A stretch of 64,000 bases of DNA from the NCBI GenBank assembly GCA_013399855.1, contig VXAY01005810.1, positions 1,046,167-1,110,166 on the forward strand. Reading direction: 5' to 3'. The translations under genes were made by a program, and so were the position numbers. A model generated the notes under the pieces. It saw nothing but the letters and a program-made list of their open reading frames with translations. It ran no database searches and was not told the DNA's origin. This document shows, in pieces, positions 47,960-60,000 of this stretch. This stretch comes from Oxyruncus cristatus. Lineage: Eukaryota > Chordata > Aves > Passeriformes > Cotingidae. The number at the start of each line of letters is the position of its first letter. Within the stretch, counting starts at the first letter, position 1.

Positions 47960-48440
47960 TAGGAATCATAAAGTCATTAAGAATATTAAAACTTCCGACA
48001 ACGGACTGTGGTAATTCTCCTGCTCCTTCTGCTTAATTTTTGTGCTAATTTATTGCTCCTCTCTATTCCTACTTCTGTCACCTAAATGCAAATGCCCTGG
48101 CAGCCTGCTTTATGGATAACACTTAAAAATAATGGTGCAATAATGAGTGGTGAATTGCAGCAGAGATCCTGCTGAAGTGCCTCCAATATCTGCATTAATT
48201 CCAAATGAATTAATTGCAGTTAATACTATTGTATTTAAAACCTGTCAGAGGCCATAATGATGATTAGGGTGTAAGAGTAAAATGTTATTTCAGAGCAGCA
48301 TCAACATGCTTTAAAATAGCAGTGGATGGTGTTAAAGTGTGTCTGACCTGATGGCCATTGCCATCATCGGCTTCTGTGCGAGGCAGTCGGAATGGGTGGA
48401 TCACAACTGACTGGCCCATAACCCATTAATTGCTTCCCCT
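47960..48440. promoter_or_regulatory. Candidate enhancer-like block, long and repeat-free
   Basis: Almost 500 bases of AT-rich unique sequence with many homeodomain-type words (ATTAAT, TTAATTG, TAATGAT, TTAATTGC), a GCATTAATTCCAAATGAATT stretch near 48192-48211, and no transposon, microsatellite or frame over 60 codons. Of all blocks in the window it looks most like an ultraconserved-type developmental element, but no alignment is available to show conservation. Confidence 0.33.
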
Positions 48441-50247
48441 TGATCAGGGGCACACAGGTGCTTCGCCCCACTACTGTAGGTAGGAGCAGTGGCAGGATGA
48501 AGGAGGGGTTTTATTCGGCAGGGCTTTGCATCCCGTTGATCTCTGGTGCTGGGCTTGCAAACGCTGCTGCTGCACCTCGTCCGTCACCAGTGGTTGGTCC
48601 CAGCAGTGACACAGGGGAGGCTGGAAATGGGCTCTGTGTAGATGTGAGAAGCATTTCTTCAATATTTATTTCCAGTCCTGCAGAACAAATTGATGCTGTG
48701 GCAAATAGATTTATTATTCAGTAGTTAATACTCATAAAGCAAAAGCCTCCCAGTGCCTTTCTCTTGAGTCCTTCAGCATCCGCAGCAGTTCTGGGAGTTT
48801 TCCCTTCGGGAATGTGTCTTTGCTGAGGGGTAAATGGGCTGGTTGGTACCTGGGTGAGCCACATCTTTGTGGGATGAGGTGACACTGCACTGGCTGAAAT
48901 GACAGAGCCTGCAGTGCTACTGGGCTTCTGAGTTGCTGAGACTTCTTGGCAGCATAAACCACCACTCCTCATGTGTTAGAGGCCGAGATGCTCTTCGGCT
49001 CCCGGGGATGAGACAGAAAATTGCCTGTCTTGGTGCAGGCTGGGAGCTGCGTGATGGTGCTGAGAAGTTACCAGCACTTGGTGATTCACTCTGTGAAATG
49101 GGTGACAGCGGGACGTGGGCTCTGGGCTCTGCCCCCGCTCCAGTGAGGAGTTGTGGCCCAGTTAGAGCCCTCCAGGAGCAGGGGAAGGTGCCTCATGTGG
49201 AAAGCTCTGTGGGGAGGGGCTGGGGCCAGTGGATCACCGTCCTGATCACCTGTTCCATAAGTTGTTGACGATTGCAGCTGAAGTGTGAACCTCCTGTCGC
49301 TGTGCTCCACCAGCACTTGCTCTGCTGGCCTTGGCCCCCGGCCACGGCTCCAGCTGGGGGGCTTGTGCATCCTCACTCCTGCTGAGGTCCCTGCCCGGCC
49401 GTGTGGGAGGGTCAGGGTCCTTGGAGTTGGGCAGTTAAGGTCAAAAAAAAAAAAGTCTTTTCAGGTGAGGCAGGTGTGAATGGAACTTTATTTAGGCTTC
49501 TCCTGGTGTAGGAGCTGTCAGAGGCTGGAGTAGGACGTGGTGGCACAGGGACAGGGGCTGCTGCTCTGCTGCAGCCAAGGGACACCTGGAGAGGCTGAGG
49601 GCAGGTAGGGAGAGCAGAGTGGCCACGTCTGGGCCTCACAGCCCCGTCCTCACACCTGCCCTGGGGAAACAGGCATGTGACTTATTTCAGTTTAACCACT
49701 TGTATTTCTATTTTAGTTCTCAGTGTCTGGCTTTGAAGAGCACTACACCTGCAGTTTGTCTGCTGATAGTGGAGAGCACAGAATATAATCTGACAGATTA
49801 AGACAGCTGCATTCTGTTCATCTCAACCATGAGTTCTGCTTGACGATTTGTAGATACCGTTTCCATCTGACACAAAGGCAGGGACTAATTCTGGCATGTG
49901 TGGGACTGATAAGATTTCAGGCCAGATCTTTCTTTAAAAAAAAAAAAAGGAAGAAGAAAACCCCCTTGATGTGTTACACAGTGCAGTAATCAGTTTCCAG
50001 GTTCTTTAATTAGATCTGTGCTTTAGCTGATTTAGCTTCATGTCTCAATACACAAATGATTTATAAAGGGGAAAAAAAGGTATGTGTTAATCTTGAGTGA
50101 GTGATACTCTGTGCGCTGTTTGTATTACATATCTTACAGCATTCAGTCTTTCCTTTACCATGGAATTGGACTTCATTTTTTAAAATAAGTGACAGGGCTT
50201 TACGGTTGCACGATTAAAAACATTTTATTGGTGTCGGTTTGTATGTA
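48441..50247. other. Noncoding stretch, no gene seen
   Basis: No supported gene. A runs of 12-13 bases lie at about 49442-49454 and 49935-49947. Overlapping frames on both strands at 48440-49640 are judged chance. Confidence 0.5.
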
Positions 50248-50269
50248 TGTTTACATCGATATGTAAATA
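50248..50269. promoter_or_regulatory. Inverted pair of forkhead-type sites
   Basis: TGTTTAC at 50248-50254 (reverse complement GTAAACA, the core FOX site) faces GTAAATA at 50263-50269 (a common FOX variant). They lie on an inverted repeat TTTACAT-CGAT-ATGTAAA at 50250-50267. A facing pair of FOX cores at this distance could bind a dimer, but function is inferred. Confidence 0.35.
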
Positions 50270-51059
50270 TAATTATTTGGTGAGGATTAGCAGTCAGTCA
50301 GGGCCCTCTCTTTCCATTTTGTGTGCTACTAGTCATTGCAGGTTCATTTCAGTGTAGGTCAGAAATTATGGTTACTATTATATTTAATGCATGAAGTATC
50401 CTGGATTCACCCTTTCCTTGGACAGCCCTTCTGCAAATCTTACCTGATTTCTTTCAAAAGTGGCAGAGTTCATCATAGTCTCTCCATCCCTCCGTGGCAT
50501 TTTGGGAGCCATTTGCTAATGATGAAATCTGGGCCGTGGAACCTCCTGAAGCCATAGATAAGTCTCTGTTTAATCAATTATCTGGTGATGGGAACATTTG
50601 GAATTACGTTAGTGCATCAGCTCTGAGTGTTGGGCTGAGCTGTGCAGATGTGTGTGGGCTGGTGGCTGTTGTCTGGTGGAGATTCTTGGTGATCAAAGAG
50701 CACAGCTGAGCTCTCCTGTGTGCAGAACACCTTCAGCCTGTGCCAGTATCATTCCCTTCCCTGCCAAAAGGCCAGGCAGCTCCTGGCCTTGGTCCATGTG
50801 GTGCTCCAGAAATGATCAGAACAGTTCTGCTTCTTCCCTTCTCTGTAGTTAGAATAGAATTTGGGACCTGAGGGTATCCTGGCTCCCTCTCGTAATTACA
50901 TCATTCCCACTATTAACTAAAGAGAGCAGATTCTTTTTTTAATAAAAGCTTCCTCATATGCATTCTTGAGTGTTGTTTTAGTTTGCAACTACTCACATTG
51001 GAATGCATCCAGACGCCAAGTCCTTATGTTTCCTCCACGTCCCCAAACTCTCTTCTGGG
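50270..51059. other. Noncoding stretch, nothing recognised
   Basis: No supported gene or repeat. Confidence 0.5.
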
Positions 51060-51240
51060 TAATTTGCATTTCAGCACTGCTCAGTTGCACTTTGCTCAGT
51101 TTAAGGGAGGGAAGGGCCGGGCAGCAGCATATGCTGATTTACATATGCTAATTGTAATGGGGATGCTTTGCTTCCTTCAGGCAACCAAACCAGGATATTT
51201 TTGGTTTAATATCATGTTGGTTTAAGGTGAGAGGTAAATC
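51060..51240. promoter_or_regulatory. Weak regulatory candidate with POU-like words
   Basis: A perfect 12-base palindrome CAGCATATGCTG at 51125-51136 is followed within five bases by ACATATGCTAATTG, which resembles a POU octamer-type site. Repeat-free. Inferred only. Confidence 0.22.
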
Positions 51241-53254
51241 AGAGCTTGTTCTGCTTGATTTACTGCTGGAGTCTTGGTTTGAGGTTTGGTGGTCAAGGCC
51301 TGAGATGGATGCGATCAAAAATCGGGGAGCTGAAGGGTGTGACTGCAGGGTTATTGCAGAAACTTAGGAAACAAACTTTGCGGTTTGCTAACAGGGAATA
51401 ATAAAGGAAGGGAAGAAGCACTACAGGGCACTGCTGGGTAGCAGCATGATGTGTCATTTGATGCTTCAGCCTTCAGCAAACACTGTGACATCTCCAGTTT
51501 CCATCAGAGCCCACAGGTGTGGTTTGGTGAAAAGGTGCAAGTTCCCAGGTATCAGATCATGCTCATTAGTCTTTGGTGGTTTTTAACAAAATCAAGATTG
51601 GAGGTAGGAATGTATTGAGAGAAGGTCTGTAAATTCCAGTCTGCTCTTTCCCAGCTGCTGGTTGGGAGAGTGGAGTACTGGCTAAACTTGGAGGGTATTC
51701 AGTCGTGTTTGCAGTAGAGCTGCACTGATGTGACTGCATCTTGTGGGCCAGTGTGCATAAGAAAACTTGCACGCGGGGGAACCCACTGAGGCAGTGAACA
51801 GGCAGTACCAGTATAAAGTTCTTTAGCAGGAGTTGTGGAAGGTTGTGGGAACTGTGAGATGGAGACCTGCCCGATCAGCCAGCCCAGGTTTGAGGTCTCT
51901 GCTCCTGACCTGCAGTTGTGTTCGATGTAAATGGTTCTGAAGCCTCCCCTTAAAGGTGTTCCCTGGTTACCTTTGCATTTGGACTTCCCATCTAGAGCTG
52001 GCGGGATGTCCTAGTTGCTGTTCTCCGTGTGTTTGTGGCTATAGTGTGGCTTAATGGCAGAAAAGAACCTCGTGATGGAACAAAGCAAACCTCCCAGCAG
52101 TCCTGGTGAGGCTCCAGGTGCCGCCCTCGGTGTCCTTCCCCAGCACTCCTGGGGGCTCATACCTGTGTTCTAACTTCGGTAACAGCAAATCCTGAGTGTT
52201 TTGAAACACTCTTAATTTGTGCTGTTAGGAAATGGACATGGAAATAAAATGTGGCTGCGAAGAGGCGTCAGATTAAATTTTGACTGTGCAGTGAGGGCTG
52301 CAGATGGTGATGGTGCAGAGCAGCATGTTGGGTCCTGCTAATGCTCCCCATCCCAAGAGCTCAAGAGAGGTTCCCTTACCAAAACACTTGGTGGTGGTGG
52401 TGTTGTTCTTGGTGCTGGTGAGTGAGAAGTTCCCAACAGGTGCTCCCTGGAGGCTGAGCTCTGCTCCCAGCACACGGAGCAAGTTCCTTGCCCGCAGCCT
52501 TTGTGGCATGTGAGAGTGGCCAGTTGAATGCAAGGCTTGCTGCAGCTGTTACATCATCCAGCCCTCTGCTGTGATGGATCCAAATCCCCACGGTTTGGAT
52601 GAGGAGGGTGTTCGTGATGAGCTGAGTGTGTGCTTGGTAACTGGATTGAGTTTTGGGGTTTGGTTTTGCTGTAGGGTGGAAGGGGTGTCTGGGTGTGCCC
52701 TGGCTCTCAGTAGGGACCGCCTGCCTCTGGGAGGGCAGAGCTGGCAGGGATCACAAATATAAGAGATATACACAACTAGACCAGAAAAGGCTGTGCATGT
52801 CACTGATAATTGCCCTGATAGTCTCAAAAAACAAACGGGCTGCGGTGCTGGCTGGATTGACATTCAGCATCCTCAGAGCAGCAAAAAGGTTTCTGCGTGC
52901 TCCCATTCAAGAAGCTGATTTTAAAGAAAGTGGGCATTTTTAAAATCCTATTTTCCTTCCATTTTTGCCTTCCTTTGATGAAGACACTTGAAACACCTTT
53001 TTAACTCTACGTTTTAAATGCTATTTTATAGCCATGAAATATACCCTTGTGTAGTTTTCAGGTCTTTTTAATTTTTAAAAGCCCTCCTTATTGCTGCTGC
53101 ATAAGGAGAAATTTTTAGATTATGGGGAGAAGCAAATGTGACATTCTGTTCCATATTAAAAGTTAATTTAGGGCAGAACTACAGACCAAGGAAAGTGTCT
53201 TTTCTTTTCCTATACCTCCTTGTAATGTAATTGACCCCTAATACCTCTGCAGGA
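51241..53254. other. Noncoding stretch, no gene seen
   Basis: No supported gene. Frames of 60-105 codons overlap on both strands at 52270-52945 and show no domain. Confidence 0.5.
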
Positions 53255-53350
53255 TCTGGTGCTCAGGCAGAGGGAACCAACTGCCCAAGGGCACAGTGCA
53301 AACACAGAGGGAGCAATTTGTCCAACTGGGATAAAATTCCTGGTATTTGA
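53255..53350 (-). repeat. Very decayed MIR-like trace
   Basis: AACTGCCCAAGGGCACAGTG followed later by AACTGGGATAAAATTCCTGG recalls the reverse-strand MIR order ACTTGCCCAAGGTCACACAG then GCTGGGATTCGAACCC. The match is short and weak. Confidence 0.22.
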
Positions 53351-55199
53351 GGGGTTTGAAGCAGGTCTGTTACAGCATGTTCGTGTCTAAAGCAAAGCCT
53401 GTGGTACCAGGTTTGGGCAGCAGGGAGATGATGCAGGTTGTCTGGGAGGGCAGAGCAGAAAGCTGTGCAGGTTCAGAGGGGAGGATTCAGCTCCAGCCCG
53501 GATCCAGATTCCGGGTTTGACCCTGGTAGATCGTGATGGAAACGGGTACCAGGCTGTAAGGACCCAAAGAACCTGCAGGACGCTGGGCCCAAGTGCAGAG
53601 CAGGATCTTTGTTGCTGGGAGCTGTGAAGCTGCTGTGCCTGGCGGTGCAGTTCCCCTTGGCCACGGGGGATGAGGTTGTTACACGAAGGGCACAGCTTGG
53701 ACCAGTGACACGTGTGAGCCCTGAGCTGATTTGTGTACAGGAGTACTTGGGGCTCGTGCTGACTTTGGGCATTGCAGATGATTAAGAATGACAAGTTAAT
53801 TCAGATTGTGGTCATGGAAACAAGGTTTTCCCTGGGACAGCTCTTGTCATGGCTGTGATTGAGAAAAGCCTTTGATATATTCTCCTCTTGAGAGGGGACC
53901 AGATTTGTGTAGACATACAGGTGGGAAGGATCAGGTTGGCCACAGCCTTTTGGAAGACAGAATACAACTCTGGATTAACTGGAACCTGTCTCAAGTCTTT
54001 TTAAGCCCTGGGCTGAAGGAGCCACAGGCATTCTCCATCCCTCTGGGGCTGTGTCCCTCAGCACTGAATGAGCTGGGTGGACTTCACCAGAGGTAACAAC
54101 TGGAGGGTTGCTTCTGAGACTTAATTATGCAATTGTAATTTTCCATAAAATGCATCATAAAACCTGTTCATGCCTTATATTGGCTTGGAGGAGTTATTCC
54201 AGCCCTGCTGGTTGTACAATGCCCACTTTAGGAAATTACCTAAATCTGTATTTTTCTTGGAGCAGTGCTAGTCAGCCCCACAGGTTTCTAATAAATATTT
54301 CATAACCTTCTATGAAGGATTATGAAAATAATTTGAATATCTAAATGACTGGCTCTCCCTGACCCAAGCAGTGCCCAGAAGCAGGCTTTGGTTCATTTCT
54401 CTGATCTCCCTTGGCGTGCCATCAGAATGCCCAAAATGGTAGACCCTACATAAACACTGTCTTGTTCTTATTGGCTTGGAATTTCTTCTGCCATTAAATT
54501 TGATTTTTTTTTTTTTTTTTAACACTAGTGGGTAAAATTTTTGCACGTCCACTTAGAGTGAAGGACTCAAAAATACCTCACATGCATTGATTTAGCATTA
54601 ACTCCATCAGGGTTGAGGAACTGCTTTTACCTTTTTCACAATCAGAATGGTGGGAGGAGAAACTGTATTTCTACCTGCTTTGACTGTTGAGATTTTTATC
54701 TGGCCCGTACAACAGATAAGAAATTAGACAGGGAAAGAGAGAGGCTGCAACAGCAATCACAGCTGAGAAAGTGGGCATCCATACCACTGATTTCTTACAG
54801 GTTTTTTATTTTGTCCTGTGAACCTACACCAATTAAATATACTTACATGATGTGTTACCTGTGGAAAAAGGGCACTAAGGGCTGCCTGACACGGCGGTGC
54901 CCTGGTGGGGCTGCCCCTAGGACAGAGCCCCCCGAGCAGTAGCAGGAGTTGTGTGTTCATGGCAGCAGTGGAGCACAGGCTGGGAAGGAGGGTGTTTGTG
55001 GTGAGCGGTGCTGGGATCCTGTGGGACCTCTGGTCCTGTGTGGGGGTCAGGTACTGACTGAGGTACTTGGGTGGATCTGACAGCCCAGCTGCTCTTCATG
55101 TTGGGGTTACTCACAGCAGCGAGCTGGGTGCTTGATGGTATTTGTAGGCTGTTAGGGCTCTTCATTCTGCTAATTTGACATTATTGAAGTTCTGTTTCC
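53351..55199. other. Noncoding stretch, no gene seen
   Basis: No supported gene. A 17-base T run lies at 54504-54520. A minus-strand frame of 135 codons at 53387-53794 has no recognisable domain. Confidence 0.5.
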
Positions 55200-55510
55200 C
55201 CAACTGTGCTGTGGGCTAAAGCGAGAATGACAGCTTGCTCGTTATTTGTGTGTGCAATATTTATGTATGTAAATGACTGGTGTGTTTGCCTTTATCCCTT
55301 GATATAAATACAAGAGATGTATACAAATATAATGAGGAGGCGCAGGAAGCTCGTTTTGTTTAAGCAAAACGCAGCACATTAAGCCGTCATGCCCTGACAC
55401 TTGTTCCGTGGGGGAGACAAAAAGGGAAGCGTCGGGCTTTTGTTGGGAGACATGAAAGTTGCTGCTGCTTTCCGTGTTGGGTATTATGGCTTCAGCGTGC
55501 CAGAATCATT
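55200..55510. promoter_or_regulatory. Candidate regulatory block with CGTTTTG/CAAAACG hairpin
   Basis: Unique block with AT-rich words (ATAAATACAAG, ACAAATATAATG) and an inverted repeat CGTTTTG at 55352-55358 and CAAAACG at 55365-55371 with a six-base loop. CpG survival outside any CpG-rich patch (several CpGs between 55340 and 55490) hints at constraint or recent composition. No repeat. Inferred. Confidence 0.25.
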
Positions 55511-58500
55511 GGGGGGTTTATTATTATTATTTTTCCTTTTGGTGAAGACTGAGAAAAGACAAAGACTAAAAATAGAACCCATAATTTTTGATACAACTGT
55601 GGAAACATGGTTAGTTCTAACACAGCAGGTGGCTAAGGGACTCGATCGGCAGAAACCAGCAGTGCTTTCAGTGCAATCAAAGTTAAGTGCAGAAATTTAA
55701 TTAAATGGTAGCAAGGCTGGCAGAAACTTTGTAAAGCAGCAGTACATTGTCAAATCCAACAGTTATTCCAAGGAACACAATCCACAGATGGCGTCTAATT
55801 GATAAATTAAGGTTCTGGTGCCTGATTCCGCTTACACTTAAAGGTTCTCTTTTCTTAAACAAAACCTTAAAATTTTAAGGCTGCGTCAGTGTTCTGAAAA
55901 CATAACAAGCTGGGCTGGGTTTCTTGGATTGAGAAATGAACGCTTTGTGTTAAATGGGGAAGGTGTTGGCTTCTATTTTCCTTGTCCTTTTGTTCTGGAG
56001 AAGATGTTCGTGTTGCTGGTAAGGTGCTTACCTGGAATCTCAGGGTATTTAGGCCTCCCTTTTGTGGTGGGACAGGTAGTCAAGTGATCTCTCACAACTT
56101 TTACAGGCTTTTCAGTTTTCCTGTGTGCCCCTTCAAGCTGTCTGTTGATTTTTGGGCATCGTTATCAGCAAAAGCAAATCCTCCAGAGCTCCATACCCTG
56201 CCTGGCAAGCCCTTTCCAGCCCTGGGCTGATCACCCTGGGGAACCAGGCCTGGCAGGACAGCAACTCTTGTCCCATTGCTTTGGTCACGTTGGCTATCTT
56301 TTTGGAGGGGGTTCTGGGCTGGTTTTCTGTTCCCCCTCGCTTGGGTGTTACTGAGAGCTCCCCACTGCTTTGCATTGGTGTGAGGGACCCAGAGCACATC
56401 TTCCGGGTCCTGGAACAGCTTCAGGTGATGTTCTGTCTGTCTGTAGAGTTTAGTATAACAAACAAACAGGCCCTGTTTTCCTTCTTTTTGAACTGAAGAT
56501 ATATCAAGGATATTTTGTCTCTGTGTGTTTTTGATTTCCATGTGTAAATACAGTTCATTTCCCAGGGTTTAACATAGCACTTCAGAGAAGGGGCAGGAAA
56601 GATTGAGTCCAGCTCTTCAAATACACTTGGCATGTTGTCCTCTAACGCTGGAGAGGGCCTTTTCCCTAAGCTAGTGGCACTTTCCCTTCCAGAATAGTGT
56701 TTTGGACAAGGGTGGAAGTTGAAAGGGCACCAGAGTACATAATAGTTGTGTGGAGTACAGAGGTGTACACACAATACGTGTTTGTCCCTTGCTAAACAGG
56801 GAAGAAAATTGTTAACCTTCCAATTTCATATTTTCTGCTTTATTTAGGCAATTTTAGAAGATGGATGCAAGAGGGAAATGACTGTTTCACTGTATATGTT
56901 GCAAACCCAGGGCACAGATGCCCTAATTGCTCTTCTGAGTTTTTTATGTGACTTTTGTGGCATTGCCCTTGTGGTAGTAAATTCTCCATTAGCTGGATTC
57001 TACGGGATAGAGCTGAGACCGTTCTGAGCGATGGAGCTGAATCAGTGCTTGTTATTTTTGGTTACTAACAGTGTACTTGAATTCAGGAACTCGCCTGCTC
57101 CCTTCCCCCTTTCTCCCCTCCTGTGCCTAAATATATCCCACCAGTCAATCAGCACTGGCAGGCATCAGTGCTATGGCTGTCAGATCGAGTTAGCTGTGGA
57201 GAGCCAGAGCTACTGGCTTGGGTTTTTGGGCTTGAAAATGTATTCAAATAGTGGCATCGTCATTTGACTTGCAAATAAGTACAGTCTGGTAATGGGGCCC
57301 TTGTATGGAAAGAATGATGCAGCACTTCAGACAAATCTATGTCTCCTTCCCATGAAGCAGATTAGCAATAATACAATCCACACTGGTGTTTATGGCTGCA
57401 CGCTCAGTGCACACAGACATTTTTGAATTTTCATTAATGGTGTATTTGTAGTTTTTAATGGAACAAAGAAAAAACACTGGGAATCAAAGAAATGCTAATG
57501 CCTTCCTGGGAAACTTAGACAACATTTGGTTTAGAGGCAGATCTGCTCTGATTGGCATTTTCTCTCTTAATTTTTTCCCCTTATCTGGGCTTGTTGGCTG
57601 GTTGGTTATTGGAGAGCAACACTTAAGTGAACACATTATCTTTGTTGCTGCTCCTTCCCCAAGCCAAGGGACGGGCCTTTGGTGACGGCATAGCGATTGC
57701 CACAGCAACCAGGCAGGATGTCACAGATTCACAAGTGTGATTTTACATTCAGAACAGCAGCAGGAGCAGATGGATATTGGAAACAAAATCCCCACCCCCT
57801 CCCTTTGCCTCCTTACACTTCTTCCGAGAGCAGTAACAGCCCTTCTCACCCGGCTCTTTGTGGATCTTCCCGCGTAACTCCATGGGCTGGGTGTGCTCTG
57901 CCGTGCGAGCAGGGAGTGCTGGGGTGCCACAGGGTCCCCGTGCTGGTGGCAGCGCTACCCGGACAGTGTCGGGGTGCTGGAGTGAGGCACTGAGGGCAAT
58001 GCTGTGCTTTTTTCTGACTTAGGGACTGATGCAGGGAAAATGAGCCCTCTTGGGAACATGGGCTCAGGTTTAGCTTGGAAGTCATTGCATTAACTTTGGT
58101 AGAAGCTTTATTCTGTTAATCCTGAACTTTACAGAACAAACCAACCAGCCCTCACCGTGGGTAATCAGATACGTTTGGGAGCCATCATGCACAGAAGTTG
58201 ATCGTAACACCCACCCACCGTGTGGGCAACAGCCTCAGGAACATATGCTCAGTCTGTTTTCCCAAAAAAAAAAGACAATATTGGAAACAGATGCCGAAGG
58301 GGTTTTGTGCTTAGTAAAATTTGAGGTCAGCGCCTCTGGTTCTGTGTCAAAGAACTGGTTCAGCATCCCAGCTAAAGACTCTGGGCAGGTGTCAGCAGTG
58401 GACATGCACCAGATAAAGAGGGATGCAGGAGAAACCCAAACTCACCGACCACGAACACCGGTCCCTTGTCACAGCCACCTCTGGCCTTGTGTATCCTCCT

Positions 58501-59184
58501 CCTGTTTCTGTAACCGTGTCACTTCTCTGTGAGCCTGACTGATCTCCTGGTACTGCAGTGCAAGGTTCTGGCAAGTGTGCCGAGCATTTAAAAATATGTT
58601 ATATTTGTGTGTGTTGCAGCCGCTTTGGTGCTGATGTGGGAAAGACTGTGAGAGCCCTGGAGCCCAGATGACTTGCCTAAACCTGGCCAAGTCTCCTGAG
58701 AGACTCCTTGTTGTGGTGGGAATCGTAGGCTCTGCTCTAGTGGGCTGAGGCACTCTGAAATTAGGCTTGAGTTTAGAGTTTCAAAGGAGTTCGGTGTCAA
58801 ACTTGCACTGACTTGGATTTCAGTAGGAACTGGGTGTCTATTTTTGTCTTGCAGCAGTAGGGTTGCAAACCAAGATCCCCTTGTATTTTTATTTTATTTG
58901 ACTTTGAAAACACCAGCTGTGATTCTCTATACAGTTACTGGTATGGAGCACATGAAATTTTAATTAGCTTGGGTTAAGGGAAGGGAAGTTCTGGTAATTG
59001 ATTTAATATATAAATGCCCCTCTGCTTTCTTTGGTTTATGTGCTGGAAAGATTGTATTAGAAATTTTCCTATTACAGTTGAGATTTAAATGCGTTTTTAG
59101 GAGTTTCTCGAAATCAAAAAGTGCCTCTAAACTATTTAGATGAAAAGTACTATTCGTATTTTACTATTTCAGATAAAGTAGATT
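55511..59184. other. Noncoding stretch, no gene seen
   Basis: No supported gene or transposon over 3.6 kb. A repeat-free AT-rich part at 57280-57470 is a further weak regulatory candidate. A run of about 10 A at 58263-58272. Confidence 0.5.
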
Positions 59185-59222
59185 ATATCATTATTATTTT
59201 TGTTATTTTTATTATTATCTTA
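59185..59222. repeat. AT-rich simple repeat
   Basis: A short stretch of ATT/TTTTATT words, imperfect, typical of low-complexity DNA. Confidence 0.7.
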
Positions 59223-59719
59223 ATGGAACCAATCAGTGGCTGCTGAAAAGTGAAGAAAGGAGCATTAGTGCTGTGTATCCAGACTGATCAGACTGTGCTC
59301 GTGTCACTGTGGTCATGGGAGATCACGTGAATTTTCTGTGACTGGGGCTCCTACCTTTGCTTTCTCCTGACCTAATATTCCTGTACTTTCTGCTCACTTG
59401 TCTCTTTGGTTCCTGAAAGTCTGCAGGCAGATTCCTTGTGCTTCAGAGAGAAATCCCTGGCACGTGGCAGCAGCAAGTGGTTGTGTCTCTGTGGACTGAC
59501 TTATCCCGAAGGCCAGGTTTTGTATCTCAGCTCAGACCTTGCTGTCAGCAGGAGGATTTCTCTGCTCACCTGTTCAGAGATTTTGGCCTTTCCTTCTGTC
59601 TCTTGTGCACTTAATTTCTGCTTTTCTTCTCTGCATTCTTCTGTGCTTCTTAATGAAACAATGAGAGATGAAAACCCCCCCGAACTCTCCAGGTAGCTCG
59701 GTAAGAAGTAGAGCGATGC
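59223..59719. other. Noncoding stretch, nothing recognised
   Basis: Frames of about 96-100 codons on both strands overlap at 59406-59803 with no recognisable product. Confidence 0.45.
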
Positions 59720-60000
59720 TGATATTAATACCTGCTCCATCTGGGAGAGGCTGTTGGTGGTGGGAATGATCCCGGTGCTCCCCCAGTATTTTACAATGCG
59801 CACTGAAAAGCGTCTTTATTCAGTTTGACTGTTGCTATTATGTGGCGAGGCATTCAATAAAAGTTGTGATTTATGAGATGTGTGTGGCCGTTGTTGTTTT
59901 TTGCTCTGTCATCTATCAGGGAGAGAAAAGCCAGGCCTGATAATTCTTGGCACATAGCTTTTTCAGTTAAGAATGTCAGCTGTCAGGCTGTCAGGAGAAG
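59720..60000. promoter_or_regulatory. Candidate regulatory block with clustered TGTCA words
   Basis: TGTCA (MEIS/TGIF/PREP-type core) occurs at 59907-59911, 59974-59978, 59981-59985 and 59989-59993, the last three within 20 bases. The left part has AT-rich homeodomain-like words such as GATATTAATACC. No transposon sequence. Clustering suggests a TALE homeodomain input, which is inference. Confidence 0.28.
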
